Source: Melitaea cinxia (taxonomy: Eukaryota; Arthropoda; Insecta; Lepidoptera; Nymphalidae). From it: 64,000 nt of DNA. The stretch covers positions 2,604,001 through 2,668,000 of the forward strand of contig NC_059403.1 of NCBI RefSeq assembly GCF_905220565.1, read 5' to 3'. A program made the translations under genes and the position numbers. Of this stretch, positions 11,808-23,000 are shown in pieces. Position 1 is the stretch's first letter. Every line of letters starts with the position of its first letter. The notes below the pieces were generated by a model. The model was not told the origin of the DNA. It searched no databases and worked only from the letters and a program-made list of their open reading frames with translations.

Positions 11808-12281
11808 TTGATTATAAATTTGCATAGTAAATTTGCGATACAAAATTACTAAGAAAATGTAGGTAACAGCGATAAAAAAGTTTTTTTATCGCTATTGTTA
11901 TTAGATTACTGTTGTTGTGTGTGTGTGCCTGCCTAGCTGTCAATAGTGTTAGTCTTTACGAAGTCACTACGCGAGTTTCATCAAAAATTGATTTAATTAA
12001 TCCCCATAATTTATAATATAATAACTAATAAATTATCCAAGTGAACACATATTATTATTATTTTCTTATATTTTCTTCACCCAATTTTTTTATATTTAAA
12101 TAAATAAATAAATAAAAATCATATATTTATATAATCTCTAGTACAAAGCATCACCGAGTCTTCCAAGTAAGTAGTCAGAGACACTTGTATTGGGAATGGC
12201 TGGCTACCTCCCTTACGGATGATTAAGACTATAGTACACTTAACATTTTAAACTTTAAAATTAAAACTAGTGTAAGTGTTC
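11808..12281. other. Non-coding stretch, nothing recognised
   Basis: AT-rich sequence upstream of CHMP6. No exon, RNA gene or clear repeat is seen apart from short (AAAT)n near 12100. Confidence 0.5.
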
Positions 12282-12390
12282 TGTGTGTGTGTGTGTGGTT
12301 TTATGTGTTGTGTGTGTGTTTGTAAATGTGTATGTGTCTTTGCGTGTGTATGTGTGTGTGTATTTAAGTGTGTGTGTATTTAAGTGTGTT

Positions 12391-12433
<43 letters not shown>
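12282..12433. repeat. Compound (TG)n microsatellite
   Basis: Interrupted TG tracts with the longest pure run near 12393-12432. On the minus strand this (CA)n lies downstream of the LINE fragment at 12587-13380 and could mark its tail region, but about 150 bp separate them. Confidence 0.85.
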
Positions 12434-12437
<4 letters not shown>

Positions 12438-12586
12438 GATAAACAGTCATGTGATTGCGTGAGAATTTATCCATGATTTTTAAGTAAAGCTTAAGTAGGG
12501 GATCATTGTACGTCGTACGAGTTGTGACCAATAGCAGCGGTAATGAAACGTTTATTATGAACTTATTTTAGCTATAAGGTTTTCAA

Positions 12587-13380
12587 ACTCAACAGAAGTG
12601 AGATTTCAACCATCTTATTATTCTTCTTTTGCATTTATAACTTTGCATAGGGTATATATTAAGTTTTTTGTTGACTCTGTTATACACGTAAGTGGACTGG
12701 GAAATATATTGTCTTCTAGTAAAGGCTGTACGAATTTTGCATGAGGGAACTATTATATGTATATCCTTTCTTCTTCGACTGGTTAGTTTGACATAAGTTA
12801 GAGATTTGTGGCACTGCAAAACGAGATTAAGAATATAGAGTTTTTTCACTGATAGAAGACCACTAATTCTATACAGGGGATTCAGTTGGAAATCTTAAAG
12901 GCTTTGAGTACATAACTTTAATAAGAGATCTCTGCGCTCTCTCCAGGTCAAGAAAATAAGTTTTGTTGGCACCTCCCCAAATCGAGATGCAGTAGGTGGG
13001 TATTGATTGTGCCAGGGCTATGTAAATTTTATTCTTAAGTTTATTGGACATAACTTGTTGCAAGGACGTGCAAACCCATGTGAGTTTCCTGGTTCGATTA
13101 ATTAGCAAATTCAAGTGGGAGTACCAGCTAAGCCGTTGGTCTAGTATGATACCTAGGTATTTCATTTCCTTAACTTTCTCAATGAGTGGACAGTTACAAA
13201 TCGAAGCACCGGGTACTGGACAGCAGTGTATTTTGATTTTATATTTGCAATCTGGTTGCGACGAAGAATAAGGAGCGAAACAGATATAATGTGTTTTCTG
13301 AATATTAAGCAATTAAATATTTTCTTCGCGATAACTTTAGAAATCTCGTCATGCATTGCCAGACACTTATGACAGTTGCT
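12587..13380 (-). mobile_element. Non-LTR retrotransposon RT C-terminal fragment
   Basis: The minus-strand frame 13312-12869 carries KYLGIILDQRLSWYSHLN and YCISIWGGANKTYFLDLERA, the conserved block after the palm of insect LINE reverse transcriptases. Homologous-looking coding continues after a stop at 12866 into 12849-12589. The catalytic motif and everything upstream are missing. It differs from the families at 3127, 10156 and 35500, so it is a separate LINE lineage. Dead copy. Confidence 0.75.
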
Positions 13381-13717
13381 ACCTCCTGCCGGACACCCCT
13401 AAAATTTAATAAATTATAAGTAAAAATTGAGCTTTATACTTTAACGAATTTAAAGTACTATTTTATACACCTTTACTAACTGTTACCTGCAAAAGTAACC
13501 ACAACCCAAACTCTATAGTCGCTGGTCGTTCTTACTTGTATAGGTAGGTACATACACAGAAAATTTTTCAGCTTCTATAAAATAACGAAGATCTCAGTGT
13601 GACTAGATTTCATTTAACGAATCTACTACCTGTGGAGGTTAAAAACTACTAAATTCTAGGAAAAGAGAATGAGAAAATACTAAAAATATATTACATTTTT
13701 TTCGCTGTTGTGTTACA
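13381..13717. other. Non-coding stretch, nothing recognised
   Basis: Unremarkable sequence between the LINE fragment and the tail of the RTE element; no coding or repeat structure seen. Confidence 0.45.
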
Positions 13718-13740
13718 ACTCACTCACTCACTCACTCACT

Positions 13741-16700
13741 TCAGCCTATCGCAGTCCACTGCTGGACATAGGCCTCCCCAAGTTCGCGCCACACATCCCG
13801 GTCTTCCGCAATCCTCATCCAGCCGACACCGGCAATCTTACGTATATCGTCGGTCCAACGGGCCGGAGGACGTCCCACACTGCGTTTGCCAAGACGCGGT
13901 CTCCACTCTAGGACCCGTCTACTCCAACGGCCATCGGTCCTGCGACAAAAATGACCAGCCCACTGCCACTTCAACTTGCTAATTCTGTAGGCTACGTCGG
14001 TTACTTTCGTTCTCTCGCGGATAGTCTCATTTCTAATCCTATCTTTAAGAGAAACCCCGAGCATAGCCCGTTCCATTGCACGTTGAGCGACCCTAAACTT
14101 GTGGACCAGTCCCTTCGTCAGTGTCCACGTCTCGGCTGCGTATGTTAACACAGGCAGGACGCATTGTTCGAAGACTTTTGTTTTCAAGTATTGCAGAATC
14201 TTCGAAGTGAAGACTCGACGAAGCCTGCCAAACGCCGCCCAGCCCAACCGAATCCTCCTATCGGCCTCCCTCTCGAAGTTGTTGCGGCCCAGTTGGATAG
14301 TATGGCCTAGGTAAATATAATCCTGAACAACTTCGAGAAGGGTACCATCGACCGATACCGGTATCGGTATGACTTGGTTGTTAAACATGACTTTCGTCTT
14401 ATTCAAGTTCATACAGAGACCGACACGTCGGGAGGACTCGTTTAGGCCGGCCAGCATTTGGCCTAACTCATCCAGCGTCTCCGCAAAGATGACAATATCG
14501 TCGGCGAAACGAAGGTGAGAGATGAATTCACCGTTGACGTTGATGCCTCGTTCCCCCAATCTAAGGTCTTAAAAACATCCTCTAGCGCAGTGGTAAACAG
14601 TTTCGGTGATATTACATCCCCCTGTCTTACCCCACGCCGGAGGGAAATAGGTCTTGTTCTTTGGTCATTGACATGAACGTTCATCGTCGCCGCCACGTAC
14701 ATAGATTTCAGTACATCGATATATCGCCAGTCGATATGACATCTCTGCAGAGAGTCCAGGACAACCCAGGTCTCGACAGAGTCGAAGGCTTTCTCGTAGT
14801 CCACAAATGCCATACACAGCGGTTGATTATATTCTTCCGTCTTTTGAATAACCTGCCGAACAGTATGGATGTGGTCCACGGTGCTGTAGCCATTTCGAAA
14901 CCCAGCCTGCTCCGGTGGTTGGAATTTGTCGAATCTTCTAGCGAGACGATTCGTAACAACCCTCGAAAACAGCTTATAGACGTGGCTCAGAAGTGAGATC
15001 GGTCTGTAATTCTTTAACAGAGACTTATCGCCTCTCTTAAAGAACAGCACCACCACACTCCTGGACCACGCCTCCGGCGTGGTACCTCGGTGGATGACGG
15101 CGTTAAATAGTCTTGCCAAGGCTTTCAGGACTGGTCGCCCTGCGGCTTTAAGGAGTTCAGTGGTAACTCCGTCATCCCCCGGGGCCCTGCCGTTTTTAAG
15201 CTGCCCGAGCGCTGCACCAATCTCATCCTCTTCGAAGTCCGGGATACACTCCGAATAATGGCGCAACAATGGTGCCCGTGGATCTTCGGTGTCCCAAGTC
15301 GCAGGCTTGCGTGCGCTCAATGAGTACAGCTGTCCATAAAATTTCTCAACCTCTCCTCGGATCTGAAGGCGAGAGCAGACGGTTCTGCCATCCGCTGTTT
15401 TTAGCTTCGCAAGAAGACTTCTCCCCAATGGTCTTTGGAAAACTTTGGACCCCCTATTCTGCTCAATCAGAGTAGCAATCTCTCTCGTATTTGAGCAGCG
15501 GAGGTCTCGGCGTACAAGCTTCCGTATCCTCTTGGAAAGAGCCCTCTGTTCTGGCAAAGCAGCCGGCAACTCGCGCCGCTGCCGCATCAGATCCAAGGCT
15601 TCGGGAGAAAGTTTGTTCTGCTTCATTGGTTTTGTTGGTGGAAAGTGCCTGCGACCCAGTGTACACACCGTCTTCACCACGTTGTCGGTTATCTCGTCCA
15701 CGTCGCTAGTAGTTTCCAGCGAATCGAATCGGTTTTGGAGTTCCAACTGAAACTGCTCGGAGCCACATAGTATTTGGGGCAGCGTAGGTCGGAGAGTAGA
15801 TTTCATCAAGCGGGTCCGCTCCTTTCGGAGACATATATTCAGAGTGCCCCGTGCTAGCCAGTGGTCGTTGCCGGTGTTAAACCTGTTAACCACCGAGACA
15901 TCTCTGAATATATGCCTTTTATCCGCTATGATGAAATCTATCTCGTTCCTCGTCACAGTATCGGGGCTTTGCCATGTCCACCTCCTTTGGGGCTTCTTCT
16001 CAAAAAATGAGTTCATCAAGAAGAGCCCCTCCGATTCGAGGAAGTTGACAAGCGTCTGCCCCCTGTGATTCCTGTGCCCAAATCCGTGTGGTCCGATGCT
16101 CGATCCGTCGCGGCCTTTTACTCCCACTTTAGCGTTGAAGTCTCCCATAACAACGCTGTAGAAGGTCGAAGTAGTGCCATGTATGGCCCTTGTAATATCT
16201 TCATACAAGGCTTCGACTTCATCGTCAGAGTGTGCCGAGGTCGGCGCATATACCTGTATCACTTTCAGGGAGTACCTGTCGATGAGCTTAAGTACAAGGT
16301 ACGCTACCCAGGTCGACACACTACTGACTTCCACAACGTTGTTAGTGAGAGTCTTGTGGACCAGAAAACCGACGCCACCTTAGGAAAGCCCATCACCTTC
16401 ACGGAAGTAGAACAAGTGCCCGGAGTCCAGGATCATCGTGTCCTCTCCCTCTCTTCGGATTTCAGACAACCCCAGTATGCTCCACTTAATGTGGCTAAGT
16501 TCTACCTCAAGTTCGGTGAGGTGATAGTCCAACCGTAGCGTGCGTCCATTATACGTAGCCAGGAATATTTTTCTATGGCAGCCTCCCTTACCCCGGTGAT
16601 TCTTGGCACCCTCTACCCCACCGTTACCACGGCCGCTGCCGTAGCCGGGAATAGTGGGGCTGCCGGTAACTGAGGGCCTTATTTTTAAGTTCGAACTCAT

Positions 16701-16860
16701 GGGGGTTTTTGCCCATAGTCACCACGCTGGGCAGGCGGGTTGGTGACCGCAGGGCTGACTTTGTCGCACCGAAGACGCTGCTGGCCGTCCTCGGTCTGTG
16801 CATTTGAGAAGCCAGCAGTTGGATGGTTATCCCACCATCGGTCGGCTTTTCAAGTTCCAA
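13741..16860 (-). pseudogene. RTE endonuclease-reverse transcriptase ORF, broken by frameshifts
   Basis: The minus-strand pieces are 16860-16624 (78 aa, includes the likely N-terminus), 16700-16380 (ATYNGRTLR and ILGLSEIRR, endonuclease start), 16334-14463 (623 aa) and 14559-13741 (272 aa). The endonuclease shows VYAPTS and MGDFNAKVG (residues 63-71 of the 623-aa piece) and ends with a DH-containing block. RT motifs follow: NYRPISLLSHVYKLFSRV, FVDYEKAFDSVE, RRGVRQGDVISPKLF and the catalytic FADD (14559 piece). Continuity of homology across about 16380 and about 14560 points to single-base shifts there. No RNase H or gag-like ORF is seen. The fragment 14559-13741 ends inside the terminal TSS-like sequence shared by the short derivatives. 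Confidence 0.85.
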
Positions 16861-16920
16861 GATGGTAGTGGAACTGTGTTATCCCTTAGTCGCCTCTTAC
16901 GACACCCACGGGAAGAGAGG

Positions 16921-16990
16921 GGGTGGCTAAATTCTTTAGTGCCGTAGCAACACAGCACAGTGTGCTACGGCACTAAAGAATTAGCCACCC
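16921..16990. repeat. Inverted duplication at the 5' end of the RTE element
   Basis: GGGTGGCTAAATTCTTTAGT (16921-16940) and its continuation to 16951 are the reverse complement of 16961-16990, with one base indel, leaving a spacer of about 9 bp. The same sequence occurs once, not inverted, at the 5' end of the short derivative at 42661, so the extra arm is a 5' inversion typical of LINE insertion. Confidence 0.85.
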
Positions 16991-17095
16991 AAGAAGCATA
17001 ATTGTTCTCTTAATTATAACGATAAAACAATAAAGAAAACACGATTAATTAGATAAATCAATGTTTGTTACTGAAAATTAAAATCTACAGAAATA

Positions 17096-18733
17096 CACGG
17101 TGATTTTATAACCGTTTTGGAAACGAAATATTTTACTTTGGAATCATCTATAGTACATATAAAAATGGATAAATCAATTGTAATGTTGACTAAAAAAAAG
17201 TTTCAATTTTAATATTCATTTTTATTCATCGACTTGGAAAGTAGTAAGGCACTGATCATTCATTCATTATTTTATATGAATGAAACACGTCCGTGCGCGT
17301 TTCGGTTGATAAAAGTATACCTATAGGCGCGAGCTAGCGAGTACTTACGTAGATAGACTCGTTTGTCCTTCATACTTTACACGGGCTTAGGACCGTCAGA
17401 CCGAAATACCTATTTTATTTAAACTTCTTTTCGATTATTAACCACGATTGTTCTTTTCACAACAAATCAATTTATAAACGGACTGTAGGTATAAACATCA
17501 GGCGTATTTAAAAAATCGGAGTTTTCTACAGAATAATTAACTTACATACCTATTAACAGTTTATTTACACTATTTACACTTCTCTGTATCGAAGCAACTG
17601 CTCAAAATGGAGTCCGCTGCGTTCAATACACAAACGTACGCGTTTAATACAATTGTCTTTTAATTTTCTTAATGTGTCTTGATCACTTTTCACTTTATCA
17701 AAAGCGTCCACTATCGCAATGCGTAAATCATCACAGCTTTCATATTGACTGACGTGTATAACTTTTTATTTCCGATCACAAGAAAAAATCCAGGGGCGTT
17801 AAGTCAGGACTTCCAGGTGGCCAAGACACAGGCCCTCCTCGACCTATCCACCTATCACTAAACTCACTGTCCAGGTACATCGTCTACTAACTCAGATATT
17901 ACTCTACTTAACATCTCTAAGTACGAATTGCCGGTTAGATGACCTTCAATAAAAATAGGCCCTATTAGTTGGTCGTTAATAATACCGGCCTACACGTTCA
18001 CACTGAAACAAACCTGGTGATGGTTTTCTCGTATCAAGTGGGGGTTAATTAGAGCCCAGTAATGCTCATTGTGCACATTGTATAGTCCCACTCGAGTAAA
18101 CAGTGACTCGTCCGTCCAGAGTATGTTGTCGTTTGTATTATTTAACAACCACTGGCAAAAGGCGATTCTTTCCGGTGCGTTGTTTATTACGTGAGCCTTA
18201 CGAAAATGATACGGGTGTAATCCTTGTGTACGTAATATCTTCCATACGAAGTTTTGGCTAACATCGAATTCTCTTGCTGCCATCCTTATCCTCCGCCAGG
18301 GATCGCGCTCGAAGTACTCAAGAACATCTTCAAACTCCGGCGAATAATAATTTAAACGTCCTTGACCTTGTTTACGCATGTACCGCTATGGTATTACTGA
18401 CCGACTGAAAGCCAGGGACGCGGGACGCCGACGATTACAAGGACAAGTGAGCAACGCCGTCATTGGTCGACTCCGGCGCAACTCGGTAGCTTTGTTTTTA
18501 TTGGCTAATACGATTTTGTGACTCGCTATTAAAACGTATAGTATTTCTATTTTTAGAATGTACCTACCGTGTAGCGCTACTACTGGTTCTCACTTTTTAT
18601 CTGTAAACGATATGAATATCGACTTTGATGAAAAAAAAAATACATATATTATTAAATTAACGTTATATATAGGTTCTGTTATTGATAAATAATTCAAAAT
18701 TTTCGTTTCCAAAACGCTTTCAAAATCACCCGG
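17096..18733 (-). mobile_element. Tc1/mariner-like DNA transposon with terminal inverted repeats
   Basis: The left end CACGGTGATTTTATAACCG and the reverse complement of the right end, CCGGGTGATTTTGAAAGCG, continue with the shared block TTTTGGAAACGAAA, about 35 bp of imperfect terminal inverted repeat. Both ends are flanked by TA (17094-17095, 18734-18735), the target duplication of this superfamily. Length is about 1.64 kb. The single gene inside is disabled. Confidence 0.85.
17574..18379 (-). pseudogene. Tc1/mariner-type transposase, inactivated
   Basis: The frame 18379-17990 encodes a helix-turn-helix region (RIRMAAREFDVSQNFVWKIL) and the first catalytic aspartate in ILWTDESLF. A TAG at 17990 replaces a likely Trp codon (NVWAGI). 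The homology resumes (GPIFIEGHLTGNSYLEML), then a block is missing where the second catalytic Asp (usual QQDGAPPH context) should be. The third motif is recognisable as GSPDLTPLDFFL with a following stop in place of Trp. The C-terminal end (RSGLHFEQLLRYREV, TAA at 17574) is intact. Loss of the second Asp plus stops means no activity. Confidence 0.82.
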
Positions 18734-18735
18734 TA

Positions 18736-20003
18736 TAGGTATTTTTAAATTGTGACCGAGTTATGGTTCTTCTTCTCTATGTTTGGTAACATTGTCATAA
18801 AGCTGTTTCGAGTCCACTAATTTGATTTGAAAACCCTATTTCTTAGCATCTTTAACCTAATTCACTTTTTATTGAAATTTTGAGTTTCACTCGGAACTGA
18901 TAACTGTGGGAAGCCCCTACATTCCAAGGACAATAATATTCAATCCTATGAAATACAGCTTAAATTGGCTTGTTAATTAAGAGCCATGCCTCCAGGAATT
19001 TATGTACAATTAAATTTAGGTAATAAAAATGTTACAAACCTTAAAACTTATTGAATATTTGAATTTATATTTGAAAGAATGTGTCAACATTAATATTTTA
19101 ATTATAACAGTTTTGGTGGTTGGTAATTTAATTTGAAGTATGGCAACTATCTCTGTGTGCGCCGGTCAAGGCGATTATCCATTTTTGTATAGCGCCAAAA
19201 GTGAAAATAAAAACGCAATTAATCCAACATTATAACCTTTTATTTCACTCCATCCACTGATAATATACCTGTACAAAACTCGTATAATTTAAGGTTCATG
19301 TGCTAAAATAGAGTAAATCGGAAGATTATACACTAAAATTATTTTATCGGTATTTATTCACCAAAATCGGGAGAATTTTTTTTCAATACACGTGGGAGTC
19401 CCTCTTCGGCTTTCCTTCTCGAATAACTAATATTAAAAAGAGATAGTTACAATCCAATCGATAAAAAGGAGAATACCCCGGATTTTTTCGAGAGTTTTGC
19501 CATATGAAGGAAAAAAGACACCAGAATAGTTGAAAAGCGTGAATTCTACATAGTGTTACCGGTACCTCGAAATCTACCAAAAAAGTAGAAATCTACTAAA
19601 TCTGGTCACGCTGCTAGGCATCGTGGGCTCTTGCTCTATTACTAACCATAGAGCAACCATAGATAAAGTAAAAAAACCTTTTTTTACTTGATCTATGAGA
19701 GCAACACGGAGGTTCACTCGTGAGCTCGAATCGATTGTAGACTTAGTTGTTTTGTGTGTAGGAATCGGGATTTATTAGATCAGATTATATTCTGTACGTT
19801 TATACTCTCTCTACTCTTTGGTACTATAACCTTTTTGAAGTTTGATGTTCTGTTGTTCGTGTGTCGTGATATAGAAAACTTGATAACGTTCTTTTTTTCG
19901 AGTTAAGTTACTCGTTTAACTAAAGTAATGTAAAATTACAAATATCTGATATATGTGAAGAAAAAAAGTTTACCTTTTATCGCTTAAGTTTTTAAAAATC
20001 ACA
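18736..20003. other. Upstream region of the Luc7-like gene
   Basis: No coding exon recognised. A hairpin lies at about 19661-19697 (arms near CATAGAT...AAGTAAAAAA and TTTTTTACTTGATCTATG). The transcription start of the Luc7-like gene should lie in the last few hundred bases; I see no clear TATA box. A 31-codon frame near 19139 is probably chance. Confidence 0.4.
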
Positions 20004-23000
20004 ATGGCAGTGCTAGCAGCGGCACAATTGCTTGACGAGTTGATGGGAAGACATCGAAATACTAATCCGAATGAGAAAATAAAAAAACCTAATTGGGAAG
20101 ATCCAGAAGTTAGTGTATTATAATAATTTTTAATGAACTTAAAAATAATATTCAATATTCTGTAACACGTAAACTTATAAAGCCACGGGGCTTCGTCGGC
20201 ATTTTCTATGACATTTTTCGTGTCATACTACCTAATAGGATTTTTTATTTATTGATATGCTTTAATTACTTTTTTTTTACAGTACTGTAAATATTATATG
20301 GTTAAGTTCTGTCCTCACGATTTGTTTGTGAACACGCGAGCTGATCTAGGAGCTTGTCCGAAAGTACATGATGACGAAGTTAAGGAACTTTTTGATAAGG
20401 CTGAGGCTTCATACAAAAAGGCTCAATACGTTGAAGAATTCCTGCGATTTTGCCGTCACATGATTAGTGATGTTGAAAGTATGTTTAGAAGTTATATTTT
20501 TAACTCCATACATAATTTAGGGCCTATTTCACCTCAATTAGTAAACTACAACTATTAGATTAAAATTTGCGAATAGTAATGTATCATAAAGTAGTATCAT
20601 AGTGGAATTTGATGGTAAAAAAGAATAATATATCAAAAAATTTAATCTTTTAGATACCGTTATCTACAAAATAGCATTATTTACGACTGGAAAAACGGGA
20701 CCTTACTACATTTAAGATTTTGACCTGATTATTAAAATAACATTAAAGCATTGTTAATTGTATTATATGTAATCAGAAATATTAACTTAATTGTATTTAT
20801 TTTAGGAAAAATTCAAAAAGGTAAACAAAGATTAGAACTTATGAATTCCAAACCAGAGGGTCCACCTATGACTCAGGCTCAAACAGAGAAGAATGTGGAG
20901 CAGGTAATATCTCTAAAACATATAGGCTTTATTTTAACATAAAAAATAACAATAAATTAGTACTTGTGCCTATACTGCTGTACTGAGGTAAAAGGCACTA
21001 TATGAACTTTTTGCCTATTACCAAAGTGTATTGCAGTAAAGTATTGTTTTTTTTTGTGTGTTTTGTGTAGTTGCTGGAGATGTAACATTGAAAATAATGT
21101 AAAATATTACAGGTAAAATTACTATCGGAAAAGATTAGTGCTTTAGTGAGAGAGGCTGAAGAGGCAGGTACGTGTGGCAATGTGGAACAAGCCCAGGGTC
21201 TCATGAAACTGTGTGACAGACTCAAGGAAGAAAAAGATCAACTTCTTAAGCAACAAGAAAATAGGTAATATTTTTATTTCTTTTATTTTTATTTTAGATT
21301 TTTTCTTAGTTATCATGTTGCCTTCATTCTTTTATTGTGTAGAATTGTTAAGATATTCTGTTATTATGTTTGGTATTCTAGCTATTTATATTCAAATTGT
21401 TTATTGTTAATATTGTATTTTTGTTACAAATACACTAGGTAGGTAGGTCTTGGGCCTAGTCGGTCACTACTGAGAGTGCTCAATTTAGTTCATAATCCAA
21501 TGGCGAACTAGTTCGCTCTATTAGTTCAATAGTTCTTTTGAATTTTGAGGTTATGCTAAAAAAGTGTAAATACAAAAGTTGTAGATCTTTTTACTACCTA
21601 CAACTTTGCTATTGAGCTTTTTTCCATAGGACTTGTAGTTTAGCCAGAAATCGAGATAAACTGTTTTTTTACCCTTAATCCCTACCACTTCCCGAAATCA
21701 GATCGCCTGTAATTTATTTTTCCTTTTATTTTCGTTGTATTCTCTTCCTTTCCCAATGAGTTTCATCCTACTATAATATTTTTCGTTTTTTACCATTTTT
21801 AGAGGCTAAAAGCACTGGTCTTTGTACGACTTTAGTGTGTATTATCGGTTAGTTTTATAACATCCTAATAGATGGTGGTTTGGCATCTAAGTTGCACAGA
21901 TATCCAGTAGTTGGCGCTGTATTTCTATTTCTAGACTATATATGGCGCATTTGAATATATAATTCACATGTATTTTAATAAATTGTAATTACTGAGCCAC
22001 AGCAACGAGTGGCTGGGTCAGCTAGTTAAATATAAATGATAATGTCATCAATCATTTGTTATTTAGAATAAAATATTGTAATAATTCATTTAATAAATTA
22101 TAGTTTGTTATTATCAATAAGGATTTCAAGAAATCATTTAATGAGACTCTGGTTATAAACTCTTAAAAATGCATTACTTCAAAATTAAAACCAGAAAAGT
22201 CTTCTTCAGATCTTGTCTAAAAAGCAGTTATTTGTTAAGGGCTTTAGAGATAGAAATTTGGAGAGCGGATCCTTTTTCTGATATAAATGCATTCAAGATA
22301 TGATATGTCAGAACTTGTTACCTATTTATTAAAATTTTTACATACAATATAGTTTTAATTAACCATATCTAAACACATTTTAGCATTTGCTATTTATTGA
22401 GGGTGTGAAAATATCAAGCTAAGTGATATCACATTGGTCGGCTTTTAATTGCACAAATATCATAGTATTTCTATGTTTATCGAAATAAAAGGCATTGAGC
22501 TTACAACTTATTGTATATTTCAGCCACTGGTCAATGACGGCTGAGTTAGCAGCAGCTCAGGAGAAGCAGATGGAAGTGTGTCCCGTGTGTGGAGCGTTTC
22601 TTATTGTTGGCGATGCACAGCAGAGAATAGATGACCACTTGTCAGGAAAACAGCATGTCGGGTGAGCCTTACCGTAGTTTTTATTAATGTAATTTGTTTA
22701 TTTTTTTTTTATTCTACAAAGGATGCAGAAGGCATTTGGTCCACCTGATGGAAAACGTAGACTATGGATGTCTGCAATACCTGGAGTATTGCATGTGCAC
22801 TGCTAACATTAGTCCTCACCTACTTATATGTGGCTAATTTACTCACCACAGGAACACAATACTAATTGCTTGCAGTATTATTTATTTATTTTATTTATTA
22901 CTTTGTTACATAGACATAGTAAAACACATTCAAACAGTATAAAAAAACATAGCTTTACAAAAACAAAAAACAAAAAAGATTAATATAACTATGCAAATAG

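Larger units (their letters stand above)
13718..16990 (-). mobile_element. Nearly full-length RTE-type non-LTR retrotransposon
   Basis: Runs on the minus strand from a 5' region at about 16990 to a (TGAG)n tail at 13718-13740. It encodes an apurinic-type endonuclease and a reverse transcriptase (see the pseudogene entry). The 3' terminus (TCCAGCAGTGGACTG then AGGCTGAAGTGAG) recurs in short copies across the window. The extreme 5' end is duplicated in inverse orientation (arms 16921-16951 and 16961-16990). With only two evident frameshifts it looks like a young insertion. RTE is assigned from the order and style of the domains, not by alignment. Confidence 0.85.

Noticed and set aside
13718..13740. 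Short tandem CACT array as a possible telomeric or CRISPR-like array
   Set aside because: It is the tetranucleotide tail of the RTE element; there are no spacers.
16065..16538. 157-codon plus-strand open frame
   Set aside because: Shadow of the RTE endonuclease on the other strand; no domain of its own.
19139..19234. 31-codon frame MATISVCAGQGDYPFLYS as a possible upstream ORF or small gene
   Set aside because: Too short and without similarity that I recognise; it lies far upstream of the Luc7-like start and transcription there is unknown.
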